Below, piece by piece: positions 1 to 11,119 of a stretch of DNA of 64,000 nucleotides. Source of the DNA: Liolophura sinensis (lineage: Eukaryota; Mollusca; Polyplacophora; Chitonida; Chitonidae); contig NW_027018167.1 of NCBI RefSeq assembly GCF_032854445.1, positions 1 through 64,000 on the forward strand. Reading direction: 5' to 3'. The position numbers and the translations under genes were made by a program. The notes under the pieces are model-generated. The model saw only the letters and a list, made by a program, of their open reading frames with translations, was not told the origin of the DNA and ran no database searches. Positions within the stretch are counted from its first letter, which is position 1; each line of letters starts with the position of its first letter.

Positions 1-550
1 GGTGCCAAAAGATGCAGAATTGGGCCAGGTATCTCCAGCTGTTGAAAAATTGCAATTATTTTTGGTTTCCATGGAGTAAGAGCCGTTGCTGGTCACGTGA
101 TTATGACATCAATGATAATTCAATTGTCGCTACAGCCACAAGTATTGGTCGGAGAGCAACGCGGTTTGCACCATTCGATTTCTCGTCACAAAATACGTCG
201 GATTAGTCTCTTACTAGCAGCATTGGAACTGTTTTTCCACTTTTGGATTTTTGCCTGGTCTTTTTGCTAATGGAAATCGGTTACATTTACTATGTACCAT
301 CGCGACTGGTCATTACTATATTCAAATTTTGAATATAAGTTATGTGCCCTTCGGTAGCCCAGAAGACGTCAAGTCTTTGGGCTAAGCCCATTTAACTCAC
401 CCAGCAATTGTCTTACTTCTAAGTCGAAGAAAAACTCAATGTCTTTATCTACATGTAGAAAAACCACACCATTTGTATATAAAAAAAACACAAGGTACTT
501 GATACAGTCTGCTCAAAAAAGTACAATTGAACACTGACCCACATTAATAA

Positions 551-2740
551 GGTGCCAAAAGATGAAAAATTGTTCCAGGCATCTCCAGCTGTTGTTAAAA
601 TTTGAATTTCCTTGGTTTCCGTGGAGTAAGAGCCGTTGCTGGGCACGTGATTATGACATCGATGATTATTCAATTGTCGCTACAGCCAAAAGTATTGGTC
701 GGAGAGCAACACCGTTTGCACCATTCGATTTCTCGTCACAAAATACGTCGGATTAGCCTCTTACCAACTGCATTGGAACAGTTTTTCCACTTTTTCATTT
801 TTGCCTGGTCTTTTTGTAAATGGAAATCGGCTACATTTACTATGTACCATCGCGACTGGTCATAACTATATTCAAATTTTGATTATACGTTATGTGCCCT
901 TCGGTAGCCCAGAAGACGTCAAGTCTTTGGGCTAAGCCCATTTAACTCACCCAGCAACTGTCTTACTTGTAAGGCGAAGAAAAACTGAATGTCTTTATCT
1001 ACATGTTGAAAAACCACACCATTTGTATATAAAAAACACAAGGTACCTCATACAGTCTGCTGTAAAAAGTACAATTGAACACTGACCCACATCAATAAAG
1101 TGCCAAAAGAGGCAGAATTAGGCCAGGTATCTCCAGCTGTTGAAAAATTGCAAATTTTTTTGGTTTCCATGGAGTAAGAGGCGTTGCTGGGCACGTGATT
1201 ATAACATGAATGATTGTTCAATTGTCGTTACAGCCAAAAGTATTGGTCGGAGAGCAACACCGTTTGCACCATTCGATTTCTCGTCACAAAATACGTCGGA
1301 TTAGCCTCTTACCAACTGCATTGGAACAGTTTTTCCACTTTTGATTTTTGCCTGGTCTTTTTGCTAATGGAAATCGGCTACATTTACTATGTACCTTCGC
1401 GACTGGTCATTACTATATTCAACATTTGATTATAAGTTATGTGCCTTTCGGTAGCCCAGAAGAGGTCAAATCTTTGGGCCAAGCCGATTTAACTCACCCA
1501 GCAATTGTCTTACTTCTAAGTCGAAGAAAAACTCAATGTCTTTATCTACATGTTGAAAAACCACACCATTTGTATATAAAAAACACAAGGTACCTCATAC
1601 AGTCTGCTGTAAAAAGTACAATTGAACACTGACCCACATTAATAAGGTGCCAAAAGATGCGGAATTGGCCCAGGCATCTCCAGCTGTTGTAAAATTTTGA
1701 ATTTCCTTGGTTTCCGTGGAGTAAGAGCCGTTGCTGGGAACGTGATTATGACATCGATGATTATTCAATTGTCGCTACAGCCAAAAGTATTGGTCGGAGA
1801 GCAACACCGTTTGCACCATTCGATTTCTCGTCACAAAATACGTCGGATTAGCCTCTTACCAACTGCATTGGAACAGTTTTTCCACTTTTTCATTTTTGCC
1901 TGGTCTTTTTGTAAATGGAAATCGGCTACATTTACTATGTACCATCGCGACTGGTCATAACTATATTCAAATTTTGATTATACGTTATGTGCCCTTCGGT
2001 AGCCCAGAAGACGTCAAGTCTTTGGGCTAAGCCCATTTAACTCACCCAGCAACTGTCTTACTTGTAAGGCGAAGAAAAACTGAATGTCTTTATCTACATG
2101 TTGAAAAACCACACCATTTGTATATAAAAAACACAAGGTACCTCATACAGTCTGCTGTAAAAAGTACAATTGAACACTGACCCACATCAATAAAGTGCCA
2201 AAAGAGGCAGAATTAGGCCAGGTATCTCCAGCTGTTGAAAAATTGCAAATTTTTTGGTTTCCATGGAGTAAGAGGCGTTGCTGGGCACGTGATTATAACA
2301 TGAATGATTGTTCAATTGTCGTTACAGCCAAAAGTATTGGTCGGAGAGCAACACCGTTTGCACCATTCGATTTCTCGTCACAAAATACGTCGGATTAGCC
2401 TCTTACCAACTGCATTGGAACAGTTTTTCCACTTTTGGATTTTTGCCTGGTCTTTTTGCTAATGGAAATCGGCTACATTTACTATGTACCTTCGCGACTG
2501 GTCATTACTATATTCAACATTTGATTATAAGTTATGTGCCTTTCGGTAGCCCAGAAGAGGTCAAATCTTTGGGCCAAGCCGATTTAACTCACCCAGCAAT
2601 TGTCTTACTTCTAAGTCGAAGAAAAACTCAATGTCTTTATCTACATGTTGAAAAACCACACCATTTGTATATAAAAAACACAAGGTACCTCATACAGTCT
2701 GCTGTAAAAAGTACAATTGAACACTGACCCACATCAATAA
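551..2740. repeat. Two-unit duplication (units 2-3 copied as units 4-5)
   Basis: Units starting at 551 and 1099 recur as units starting at 1646 and 2194, both at an offset of 1,095 bp. Shared private variants include 'gttgt(t)aaaattttgaattt' early in the first unit (592 and 1687), 'ccactttttcatttttgcc', 'cttgtaaggcgaagaaaaac' (967 and 2062), and in the second unit 'gagtaagaggcgttgctgg' with 'cattactatattcaacattt'. Differences are few, for example 'gggcacgtg' at 642 versus 'gggaacgtg' at 1737. This is best explained by a recent unequal exchange of two units. Confidence 0.9.
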
Positions 2741-3267
2741 GGTGCCAAAAGATGCGGAATTGGCCCAGGCATCTCCAGCTGTTGAAAAATTTTGAATTTC
2801 CTTGGTTTCCATGGAGTAAGAGCCGTTGCTGGGCACGTGATCTTGACATCAATGAACATTCAATTGTGGCTACAGCCAAAAGTATTGGTCGGAGAGCAAC
2901 ACCGTTTGCACCATTCGATTTCTTGTCGCAAAATACGTCGGATTGGAACAGTTTTTCCACTTTTGGATTTTTGCCCGGTCGTTTTGTAAATGGAAATTGG
3001 CTACATTTACTATGTACCATGGCGACTGGTCATTACCATATTCAACATTTTATTATAAGTTATGTGCCCTTCGGTAGCCCAAAAGACGTCAAATCTTTGG
3101 GCCAAGCCCATTTAACTCACCCAGCAATTGTCTTACCTCTAAGTCGGAGACAAACTGAATGCCTTTATCTACATGTTGAAAAGCACACCATTTGTATATA
3201 AAAAACACAAAGTACTTGATACAGTCTGCTGTAAAAAGTACAATTGAACACTGACCCACATCAATAA
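2741..3267. repeat. Short satellite unit (527 bp) with a 20-bp deletion at 2,944/2,945
   Basis: The sequence reads 'gtcggattggaacagttt', where neighbouring units have about 20 more bases (agcctcttac..., ending catt) between 'cggatt' and 'ggaacag'. The lost segment is flanked by the direct repeat 'att', which fits slippage or microhomology-mediated deletion. The unit also carries C-like bases (gatcttgacatc, attgtggctac), so it may itself be a conversion product. It joins normal A units on both sides without a gap. Confidence 0.85.
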
Positions 3268-3816
3268 GGTGCCAAAAGATGCGGAATTGGGCCAGGTATC
3301 TCCAGCTGTTGAAAAATTGCAAATTTTTTTGGTTTCCATGGAATAAGAGCCGTTGCTGGGCACGTGATTATGACATCAATGATCATTCAATTGTCGCTAC
3401 AGCCAAAAGTATTGGTCGGAGAGCAACGCGGTTTGCACCATTCGATTTCTCGTCACAAAATACGTCGGATTAGTCTCTTACTAGCAGCATTGGAACTGTG
3501 TTTCCACTTTTGGATTTTTGCCTGGTCTTTTTGTAAATGGAAATTGGTTACATTTACTATGTACCATCGCGACTGGTCATTACTATATTCAAATTTTGAT
3601 TATAAGTTATGTGCCCTTCGGTAGCCCAGAAGACCTCAAGTCTTTGGGCCAAGCCGATTTAACTCAACCAGCAATTGTCTTACTTCTAAGTCGAAGAAAA
3701 ACTCAATGTCTTTATCTACATGTAGAAAAACCACACCATTTGTATATAAAAAAACACAAGGTACTTGACACAGTCTGCTGTAAAAAGTACAATTAAACAC
3801 TGACCCACATTAATAA

Positions 3817-5460
3817 GGTGCCAAAAGATGCGGAATTGGGCCAGGCATCTCCAGCTGTTGAAAAATTGCAAATTTCCTTGGTTTCCATGGAGGAAGAGCC
3901 GTTGCTGGGCACGTGATTATGACATCAATGATCATTCAATTGTCGGTACAGCCACAAGTATTGGTCAGAGAGCAACACCGTTTGCACCATTCGATTTCTC
4001 GTCCCAAAATACGTCGGATTAGCCTCTTACCAACTGCATTGGAACAGTTTTTCCACTTTTGGATTTTTGCCTGGTCTTTTTGTAAATGGAAATGGGCTAC
4101 ATTTACTATGTACCATCGCGACTGGTCATTACTATATTCAAGTTTTGATTATAAGTTATGTGCCCTTCGGTAGCCCAGAAGACGTCAAATCTTTGGCCAA
4201 GCCGATTTAACTCACCCAGCAATTGTCTTACTTCTAAGTCGAAGACAAACTCAATGTCTTTATCTACATGTTGAAAAACCACACCATTTGTATATAAAAA
4301 AACACAAAGTACTAGATACAGTCTGCTGTAAAAAGTACAATTGAACACTGACCCACATCAATAAGGTGCCAAAAGATGCAGAATTGGGCCAGGCATCTCC
4401 AGCTGTTAAAAAATTGCAAATTTCCCGGGTTTCCATGGAGTAAGAGCCGCTGCTGGGCACGTGATTATGACATCAATGATCATTCAATTGTCGATACAGC
4501 CAAAAGTATTGGTCGGAGAGCAACGCGTTTGCACCATTCGATTTCTCGTCACAAAATACGTCGGATTAGCCTCTTACCAGCAGCACTGGAACAGTTTTTC
4601 CATTTTTGCATTTTTGCCTGGTCTTTTTGCTAATGAAAATCGGTTACATGTACTATGTACCATCGCGACTGGTCATTACTATATTCAAGTTTTGACTATA
4701 AGTTATGTGCCCTTCGGTAGCCCAGAAGACGTCAAGTCTTTATACCAAGCCCATTTAACTTCCCCAGCCAATTGTCTTACTTCTAAGTCGAAGAAAAACT
4801 CAATGTCTTTATCTACATGTTGAAAAACCACACCATTTGTATATAAAAAACACAAGGTACCTCATACAGTCTGCTCTAAAAAGTACAATTGAACACTGAC
4901 CAACATCAATAAGGTGCCAAAAGATGCAGAATTGGCCCAGGCATCTCCAGCTGTTGAAAAATTGCAAATTTCCTTGGTTTAGATGGAGGAAGAGTTGTTG
5001 CCTGGCACGTGATCTTGGCATCAATGATCATTCAATTGTCGCTACAGCCACAAGTATTGGTCGGAGAGCAACACCGTTTGCACCATTCGATTTCTCGTCA
5101 CAAAATACGTCGGATTAGCCTCTTACCAACTGCATTGGAACAGTTTTTCCACTTTTGGATTTTTGCCTGGTCTTTTTGTAAATGAAAATCGGCTACATTT
5201 ACAATGTACCATCGCGACTGTTCATTACTATATTCAAATTTTGATTATAAGTTATGTGCCCTTCGGTAGCCCAGAAGACGTCAAATCTTTGGGCCAAGCC
5301 CATTTAACTCACCCAGCAATTGTCTTACTTCTAAGTCGGAGACAAAGAGAATGTCTTTATCTACATGTTGAAAAACCACACCATTTGTATATAAAAAACA
5401 CAAGGTACTTGATACAGTCTGCTCTAAAAAGTACAATTAAACACTGACCCACATTAATAA
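3817..5460. repeat. Three-unit higher-order repeat in A, first copy
   Basis: Units starting at 3817, 4365 and 4913 form a trimer repeated immediately downstream at 5461, 6010 and 6558 (offsets 1,644-1,645 bp). Private variants shared by both copies are 'ggaggaagagccgttg', 'gtcggtacagccacaag' and 'ctcgtcccaaaatacg' in unit 1, 'aatttcccgggtttcc' and 'tctttataccaagccc' in unit 2, and 'ggtttagatggaggaagag' in unit 3. The first copy has some private changes, such as 'caacgcgtttgcacc' near 4,523 and 'cttggcatcaatg' near 5,014. Confidence 0.92.
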
Positions 5461-7105
5461 GGTGCCAAAAGATGCGGAATTGGGCCAGGCATCTCCAGCT
5501 GTTGAAAAATTGCAAATTTCCTTGGTTTCCATGGAGGAAGAGCCGTTGCTGGGCACGTGATTATGACATCAATGATCATTCAATTGTCGGTACAGCCACA
5601 AGTATTGGTCAGAGAGCAACACCGTTTGCACCATTCGATTTCTCGTCCCAAAATACGTCGGATTAGCCTCTTACCAACTGCATTGGAACAGTTTTTCCAC
5701 TTTTGGATTTTTGCCTGGTCTTTTTGTAAATGGAAATCGGCTACATTTACTATGTACCATCGCGACTGGTCATTACTATATTCAAGTTTTGATTATAAGT
5801 TATGTGCCCTTCGGTAGCCCAGAAGACGTCAAATCTTTGGGCCAAGCCGATTTAACTCACCCAGCAATTGTCTTACTTCTAAGTCGAAGACAAACTCAAT
5901 GTCTTTATCTACATGTTGAAAAACCACACCATTTGTATATAAAAAAACACAAAGTACTAGATACAGTCTGCTGTAAAAAGTACAATTGAACACTGACCCA
6001 CATCAATAAGGTGCCAAAAGATGCAGAATTGGGCCAGGCATCTCCAGCTGTTAAAAAATTGCAAATTTCCCGGGTTTCCATGGAGTAAGAGCCGCTGCTG
6101 GGCACGTGATTATGACATCAATGATCATTCAATTGTCGCTACAGCCAAAAGTATTGGTCGGAGAGCAACGCGGTTTGCACCATTCGATTTCTCGTCACAA
6201 AATACGTCGGATTAGCCTCTTACCAGCAGCACTGGAACAGTTTTTCCATTTTTGCATTTTTGCCTGGTCTTTTTGCTAATGAAAATCGGTTACATTTACT
6301 ATGTACCATCGCGACTGGTCATTACTATATTCAAGTTTTGACTATAAGTTATGTGCCCTTCGGTAGCCCAGAAGACGTCAAGTCTTTATACCAAGCCCAT
6401 TTAACTTACCCAGCAATTGTCTTACTTCTAAGTCGAAGAAAAACTCAATGTCTTTATCTACATGTTGAAAAACCACACCATTTGTATATAAAAAACACAA
6501 GGTACCTCATACAGTCTGCTCTAAAAAGTACAATTGAACACTGACCCACATCAATAAGGTGCCAAAAGATGCAGAATTGGCCCAGGCATCTCCAGCTGTT
6601 GAAAAATTGCAAATTTCCTTGGTTTAGATGGAGGAAGAGTTGTTGCTGGGCACGTGATCTTGACATCAATGATCATTCAATTGTCGCTACAGCCACAAGT
6701 ATTGGTCGGAGAGCAACACCGTTTGCACCATTCGATTTCTCGTCACAAAATACGTCGGATTAGCCTCTTACCAACTGCATTGGAACAGTTTTTCCACTTT
6801 TGGATTTTTGCCTGGTCTTTTTGTAAATGAAAATCGGCTACATTTACAATGTACCATCGCGACTGTTCATTGCTATATTCAAATTTTGATTATAAGTTAT
6901 GTGCCCTTCGGTAGCCCAGAAGACGTCAAATCTTTGGGCCAAGCCCATTTAAGTCACCCAGCAATTGTCTTACTTCTAAGTCGGAGACAAAGAGAATGTC
7001 TTTATCTACATGTTGAAAAACCACACCATTTGTATATAAAAAACACAAGGTACTTGATACAGTCTGCTGTAAAAAGTACAATTGAACACTGACCCACATC
7101 AATAA
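5461..7105. repeat. Three-unit higher-order repeat in A, second copy
   Basis: This is the downstream copy of the trimer that begins at 3,817, with the same order of variant units. It lacks several single-base changes of the first copy; it has 'gttgctgggcacgtgatc' near 6,642 where the first copy has 'gttgcctggcacg', and 'aatctttgggccaagccg' near 5,831 where the first copy lost two G (near 4,190). The second copy is thus the better preserved version. Directly after it the array changes from A to B within the next unit. Confidence 0.92.
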
Positions 7106-7654
7106 GGTGCGAAAAGATGCAGAATTGGGCAGGGTATCTCCAGCTGTTGAAAATTTGCAAATCTTTTTGGTTTCCATGGAGTAAGAGCCGTTGCTGGGCA
7201 CGTGACTATGACATCAATGATCATACAATTGTTGCTACAGCCAAAAGTATTGGTCGGACAGCAACGCGGTTTGCACCATTCGATTTCTCGTCACAAAATA
7301 CGTCGGATTAGCCTCTTACCAACAGCACTGGAACAGTTTTTCCACTTTTGCATTTTTGCCTGGTCTTTTTGTTAATTGAAATCGGCTACAATGTTCTATG
7401 TACCATCGGGACTGGTCATTACTATATTCAACTTTTGACTATAAGTTATGTGCCCTTCGGTAGCCCAGAAGACGTCAAATCTTTGGGCTAAGCCCATTTA
7501 ACTCACCCAGCAATTGTCTTACTTCTAAGTCCAAGACAATCTCAATGTCTTTATCTACGTGTAGAAAAACCACACCATTTGTACATAAAAAACACAAAGT
7601 ACTAGATACAGTCTGCTGTAAAAAGTACAATTGAACACTGACCCACATCAATAA
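7106..7654. repeat. A/B hybrid unit marking the border between subfamilies
   Basis: The left half carries A markers ('gtatctccagctgttgaaa', 'gactatgacatcaatgatc'). The right half carries B markers ('catttttgcctggtc', 'gttaattgaaatcggctac', 'ctacgtgtagaaaaacc', 'gtacataaaaaacacaaag'). The switch lies between about 7,290 and 7,370, in sequence common to both subfamilies, so the exact point cannot be fixed. The next unit (7,655) is B throughout. Confidence 0.85.
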
Positions 7655-8750
7655 GGTGCGAAAAGATGCGGAATTTGGCCAGGCATCTTCAGCTGTTTAA
7701 AAAATTGCAAATTTTCCTGGTTTCCATGGAGTAAGATCCGTTGCTAGGCACGTGATGTTGTCATCAATGATCATTCAATTGTCGCTACGGCCAACAGTAT
7801 TGGTCAGAGAGGAACGTGGTTTGCACCATTTGATTTCTCGTCAAAAAATACGTCGGATTAGCCTCTTACCAGCAGCACTGGAACAGTTTTTCCACTTTTG
7901 CATTTTTGCCTGGTCTTTTTGTTAATTGAAATCGGCTACACTGTACTATGTACCATCGCGACTGGTCATTACTATATTCAAGTTTTGACTATAAGTTATG
8001 TGCCCTTCGGTAGCCCAGAAGGCGTCAAATCTTTGGGCTATGCCCATTTAACTCATCCAGCAAATGTCTTACTTCTAAGTCCAAGACAATCTCAATGTCT
8101 TTATCTGCGTGTAGAAAAAGCACAACATTTTTATAAAAAACACAAAGTACTAGATACAGTCTGCTGTAAAAAGTACAATTGAACACTGACCAACATCAAT
8201 AAGGTGCCAAAAGATGCGGAATTGGGCCAGGCATCGGCAGCTGATTAAAAAATTGCAAATTTCCCTGGTTTCCATGGAGTAAGAGCCGTTGCTAGGCACG
8301 TGATGTTGTCATCAGTGATCATTCAATTGTCGCTACAGCCAAAAGTATTGGTCGGAGAGCAACGCGGTTTACACCATTCGATTTCTCGTCACAAAATACG
8401 TCGGATTAGCCTCTTACCAGCAGCACTAGAACAGTTTTTCCACTTTTGCATTTTTGCCTGGTCTTTTTGTTAATTGAAATCGGCTACACTGTATTATGTA
8501 CCATCGCGACTGGTCATTACTATATTCAAGTTTTGACTATAAGTTATGTGCCCTTTGGTAGCCCAGAAGGCGTCAAATCTTTGGGCTAAGCCCATTTAAC
8601 TCACCCAGCAATTGTCTTACTTCTAAGTCCAAGACAATCTCAATTTCTTTATCTGCGTGTAGAAAAAGCACACCATTTGTATAAAAAACACAAAGTACTA
8701 GATACAGTCTGCTGTAAAAAGTACAATTGAACACTGACCCACATCAATAA

Positions 8751-9467
8751 GGTGCCAAAAGATGCGGAATTGGGCCAGGCATCGGCAGCTGATTAAAAAA
8801 TTGCAAATTTCCCTGGTTTCCATGGAGTAAGAGCCGTTGCTAGGCACGTGATTTTGTCATCAATGATCATTATATTGTCGCTACAGCCAAAAGTATTGGT
8901 CGGAGAGCAACGCGGTTTGCACCATTCGATTTGTCGTCAAAAAAATACGTCGGATTAGCCTCTTACCAGCAGCACTGGAACAGTTTTTCCACTTTTGCAT
9001 TTTTGCCTGGTCTTTTTGTTAATTAAAATCGGCTACACTGTACTATGTACCATCGCGACTGGTCATTACTATATTCAACTTTTGACTGTAAGTTATGTGC
9101 CCTTCAAAAAATACGTCGGATTAGCCTCTTACCAGCAGCACTGGAACAGTTTTTCCACTTTTGCATTGTTGCCTGGTCTTTTTGTTAATTGAAATTGGCT
9201 ACATTGTAATATGTACCATCGCGACTGGTCATTACTATATTCAACTTTTGACTATAAGTTATGTGCCCTTCGGTAGCCCTGAAGACGTCAAATCTTTGGG
9301 CTAAGCCCATTTAACTCATCCAGCATTTGTCTTACTCCTAAGTCCAAGACAATCTCAATGTCTTTATCTACGTGTAGAAAAACCACACCATTTGTACATA
9401 AAAAACACAAAGTACTAGATACAATCTGCTGTAAAAAGTACAATTGAACACTGACCAACATCAATAA
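8751..9467. repeat. Long satellite unit (717 bp) with a 166-bp out-of-register internal duplication
   Basis: After 'agttatgtgcccttc' (ending at 9,105) the sequence does not continue with 'ggtagccc'. It jumps back to 'aaaaaatacgtcggattagc', repeating the segment of about 8,940-9,105 as about 9,106-9,271 before resuming with 'ggtagccctgaag'. The two copies are not identical ('aattaaaatcgg' versus 'aattgaaattgg'; 'cactgtactatg' versus 'cattgtaatatg'), so this looks like out-of-register recombination between different units, not a fresh slip. The two sides share only 'tc' at the join. Confidence 0.88.
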
Positions 9468-10019
9468 GGTGCCAAAAGATGCGGAATTGGGCCAGGCATC
9501 GGCAGCTGATTAAAAAATTGCAAATTTCCCTGGTTTCCATGGAGTAAGAGCCGTTGCTAGGCACGTGATGTTGTCATCAATGATCATTCATTTGTCTCTA
9601 CGGCCAAAAGTATTGGTCGGAGAGCAACGCGGTTTGCACCATTCGATTTCTCGTCAAAAAAATACGTCGGATTAGCCTCTTACCAGCAGCACTGGAACAG
9701 TTTTTCTACTTTTACATTTTTGCCTGGTCTTTTTGTTAATTGAAATCGGCTACACTGTACTATGTACCATCGCGACTGGTCATTACTATATTCAACTTTT
9801 GACTATAAGTTATGTGCCCTTTGGTACCCCAGAAGACGTCAAATCTTTGGGCTAAGCCCATTTAACTCATCCAGCAATTGTCTTACTTCTAAGTCCAAGA
9901 CAATCTCAATGTCTTTATCTACGTGTAGAAAAACCACACCATTTGTATATAGAAAAACACAAAGTACTAGATACAGTCTGCTGTAAAAAGTACAATTGAA
10001 CACTGACCCACATCACTAA
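9468..10019. repeat. B-type unit with related copies at 12,222 and 13,873
   Basis: This unit shares 'gatcattcatttgtctctac', 'cagtttttctacttttac' and 'tgccctttggtaccccag' with the units starting at 12,222 (offset 2,754 bp, 5 units) and 13,873 (offset 4,405 bp, 8 units). Those two nearly match it along their length. The unit starting at 11,670 shares the first half of the signature ('gatcattcatttgtccctac', 'tctacttttacattt') but not the 'ggtacccc' tail, so variants have been shuffled within units. Confidence 0.8.
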
Positions 10020-11119
10020 GGTGCCAAAAGATGCGGAATTGGGCCAGGCATCGGCAGCTGTTTAAAAAATTGCAAATTTCCCTGGTTTCCATGGAGTAAG
10101 AGCCGTTGCTAGGCACGTGATGTTGTCATCAATGATCATTAAATTGTCGATACTTCCAAAAGTATTGGTCGGAGAGCAACGCGGTTTGCACCATTCGATT
10201 TTTCGTCACAAAATACGTCGGATTAGCCTCTTACCAGCACTGGAACAGTTTTTCCACTTTTGCATTTTTGCCTGGTCTTTTTGTTAATTAAATCGGTTAC
10301 AATGTACTATGTACCATCGCGACTGGGTCATTACTCATATTCAAGTTTTGACTATAAGTTATGTGCCCTTTGGTAGCCTTGAAGACGTCAAATCTTTGGG
10401 CTAAGCCCATTTAACTCATCCAGCAATTGTCTTATTTCTAAGTCCAAGACAATCTCAATGTGTTTATCTATGTGTAGAAAAACCAAACCATTTGTATATA
10501 AAACACACAAAGTACTGGATACAGTCTGCTGTAAAAAGTACAATTGAACACTGACCCATCATCAATAAGGTGCCAAAAGATGCGGGAATTGGGCCAGGCA
10601 TCGGCAGCTGTTTAAAAATTGCAAATTTCCCTGGTTTCCATGGAGTAAGAGCCGTTGCTAGGAACGTGATTTTGTCATCAATGATCATTCAATTGTCGCT
10701 ACAGCCAACAGTATTGGTCGGAGAGCAACGCGGTTGCACCATTCGATTTGTCGTCAAAAAATACGTCGGATTAGCCCCTGACCGAAAGCACTGGAACAGT
10801 TTTTTCACTTTTGCATTTTTTGCCTGGTCTTTTTGTTAATTGAAATCGGTTACAATGTACTATTGTACCATCTCGACTGGTCATTACCATATTCAAGTTT
10901 TGACTATAAGTTATGTGCCCTTCGGTAGCACAGAAGACGTCAAATCTTTGGGCTAAGCCCATTTAACGCACCCAGCAATTGTCTTACTTCTAAGTCCAAG
11001 ACAATCTCAATGTCTTTATCTACGTGTAGAAAAACCACACCATTTGTATATAAAACACACAAAGTACTGGATACAGTCTGCTGTAAAAAGTACAATTGAA
11101 CACTGACCCACATCAATAA
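10020..11119. repeat. Two-unit B block with a distant copy at 16,597-17,696; indel-rich
   Basis: The units starting at 10,020 and 10,569 match those starting at 16,597 and 17,147 (offset about 6,577 bp, 12 units). Shared variants include 'acatcactaaggtgcc', 'attaaattgtcg' with 'tacttcc', 'tttggtagccttgaagac', 'gtgtttatctatgtgtag', 'ttagcccctgaccgaaagc' and 'taacgcacccagc'. This left copy carries many 1-base insertions or deletions that the right copy lacks, for example near 10,290, 10,325, 10,336, 10,549, 10,583, 10,615, 10,734, 10,826 and 10,864. Such a cluster could be low consensus quality in the assembly or genuine decay. Confidence 0.82.

Larger units (their letters stand above)
1..7350. 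repeat. Subfamily A block of the satellite (units 1-13 and the left part of unit 14)
   Basis: Units start at 1, 551, 1099, 1646, 2194, 2741, 3268, 3817, 4365, 4913, 5461, 6010, 6558 and 7106. Diagnostic bases are 'catctccagctgttgaaa' near the unit start, 'gattatgacatcaatgat', 'caattgtcgctacagcc', 'acatttactatgtacc', 'gattataagttatg' and 'acatgttgaaaaaccac'. Several units carry a KpnI-like 'aaggtacctcatac' in the tail. Some units resemble subfamily C locally; the unit at 2741 reads 'gatcttgacatcaatga' followed by 'caattgtggctacag'. A may therefore be the parent of, or have exchanged sequence with, C. The block holds no gene; every frame is stopped at least once per unit. Confidence 0.85.

Noticed and set aside
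2308-2727. A 139-codon open frame, one of the longest in the window
   Set aside because: It is the same satellite text in which one usual frame break is absent in a single unit. Its close copy one dimer upstream (1,214-1,632) is broken by a one-base difference, and no protein family is recognisable.
12-3201. Recurring open frames of 60-149 codons on both strands, such as those beginning MRNWARHLQLL or MPFGSPEDVK
   Set aside because: They repeat once per unit because 549 is divisible by 3. They are interrupted by stops in subfamily B (for example 'gttgctaggcac' and 'ctgtttaaaa'), shift with ordinary unit indels, show no known domain, and overlap in several frames at once. They are by-products of the repeat and not genes.
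4437-4442. Bacterial promoters or ribosome-binding sites (e.g. 'ggag' before atg)
   Set aside because: Matches of this size occur by chance in every unit, and the array structure is eukaryotic; none precedes a plausible gene.
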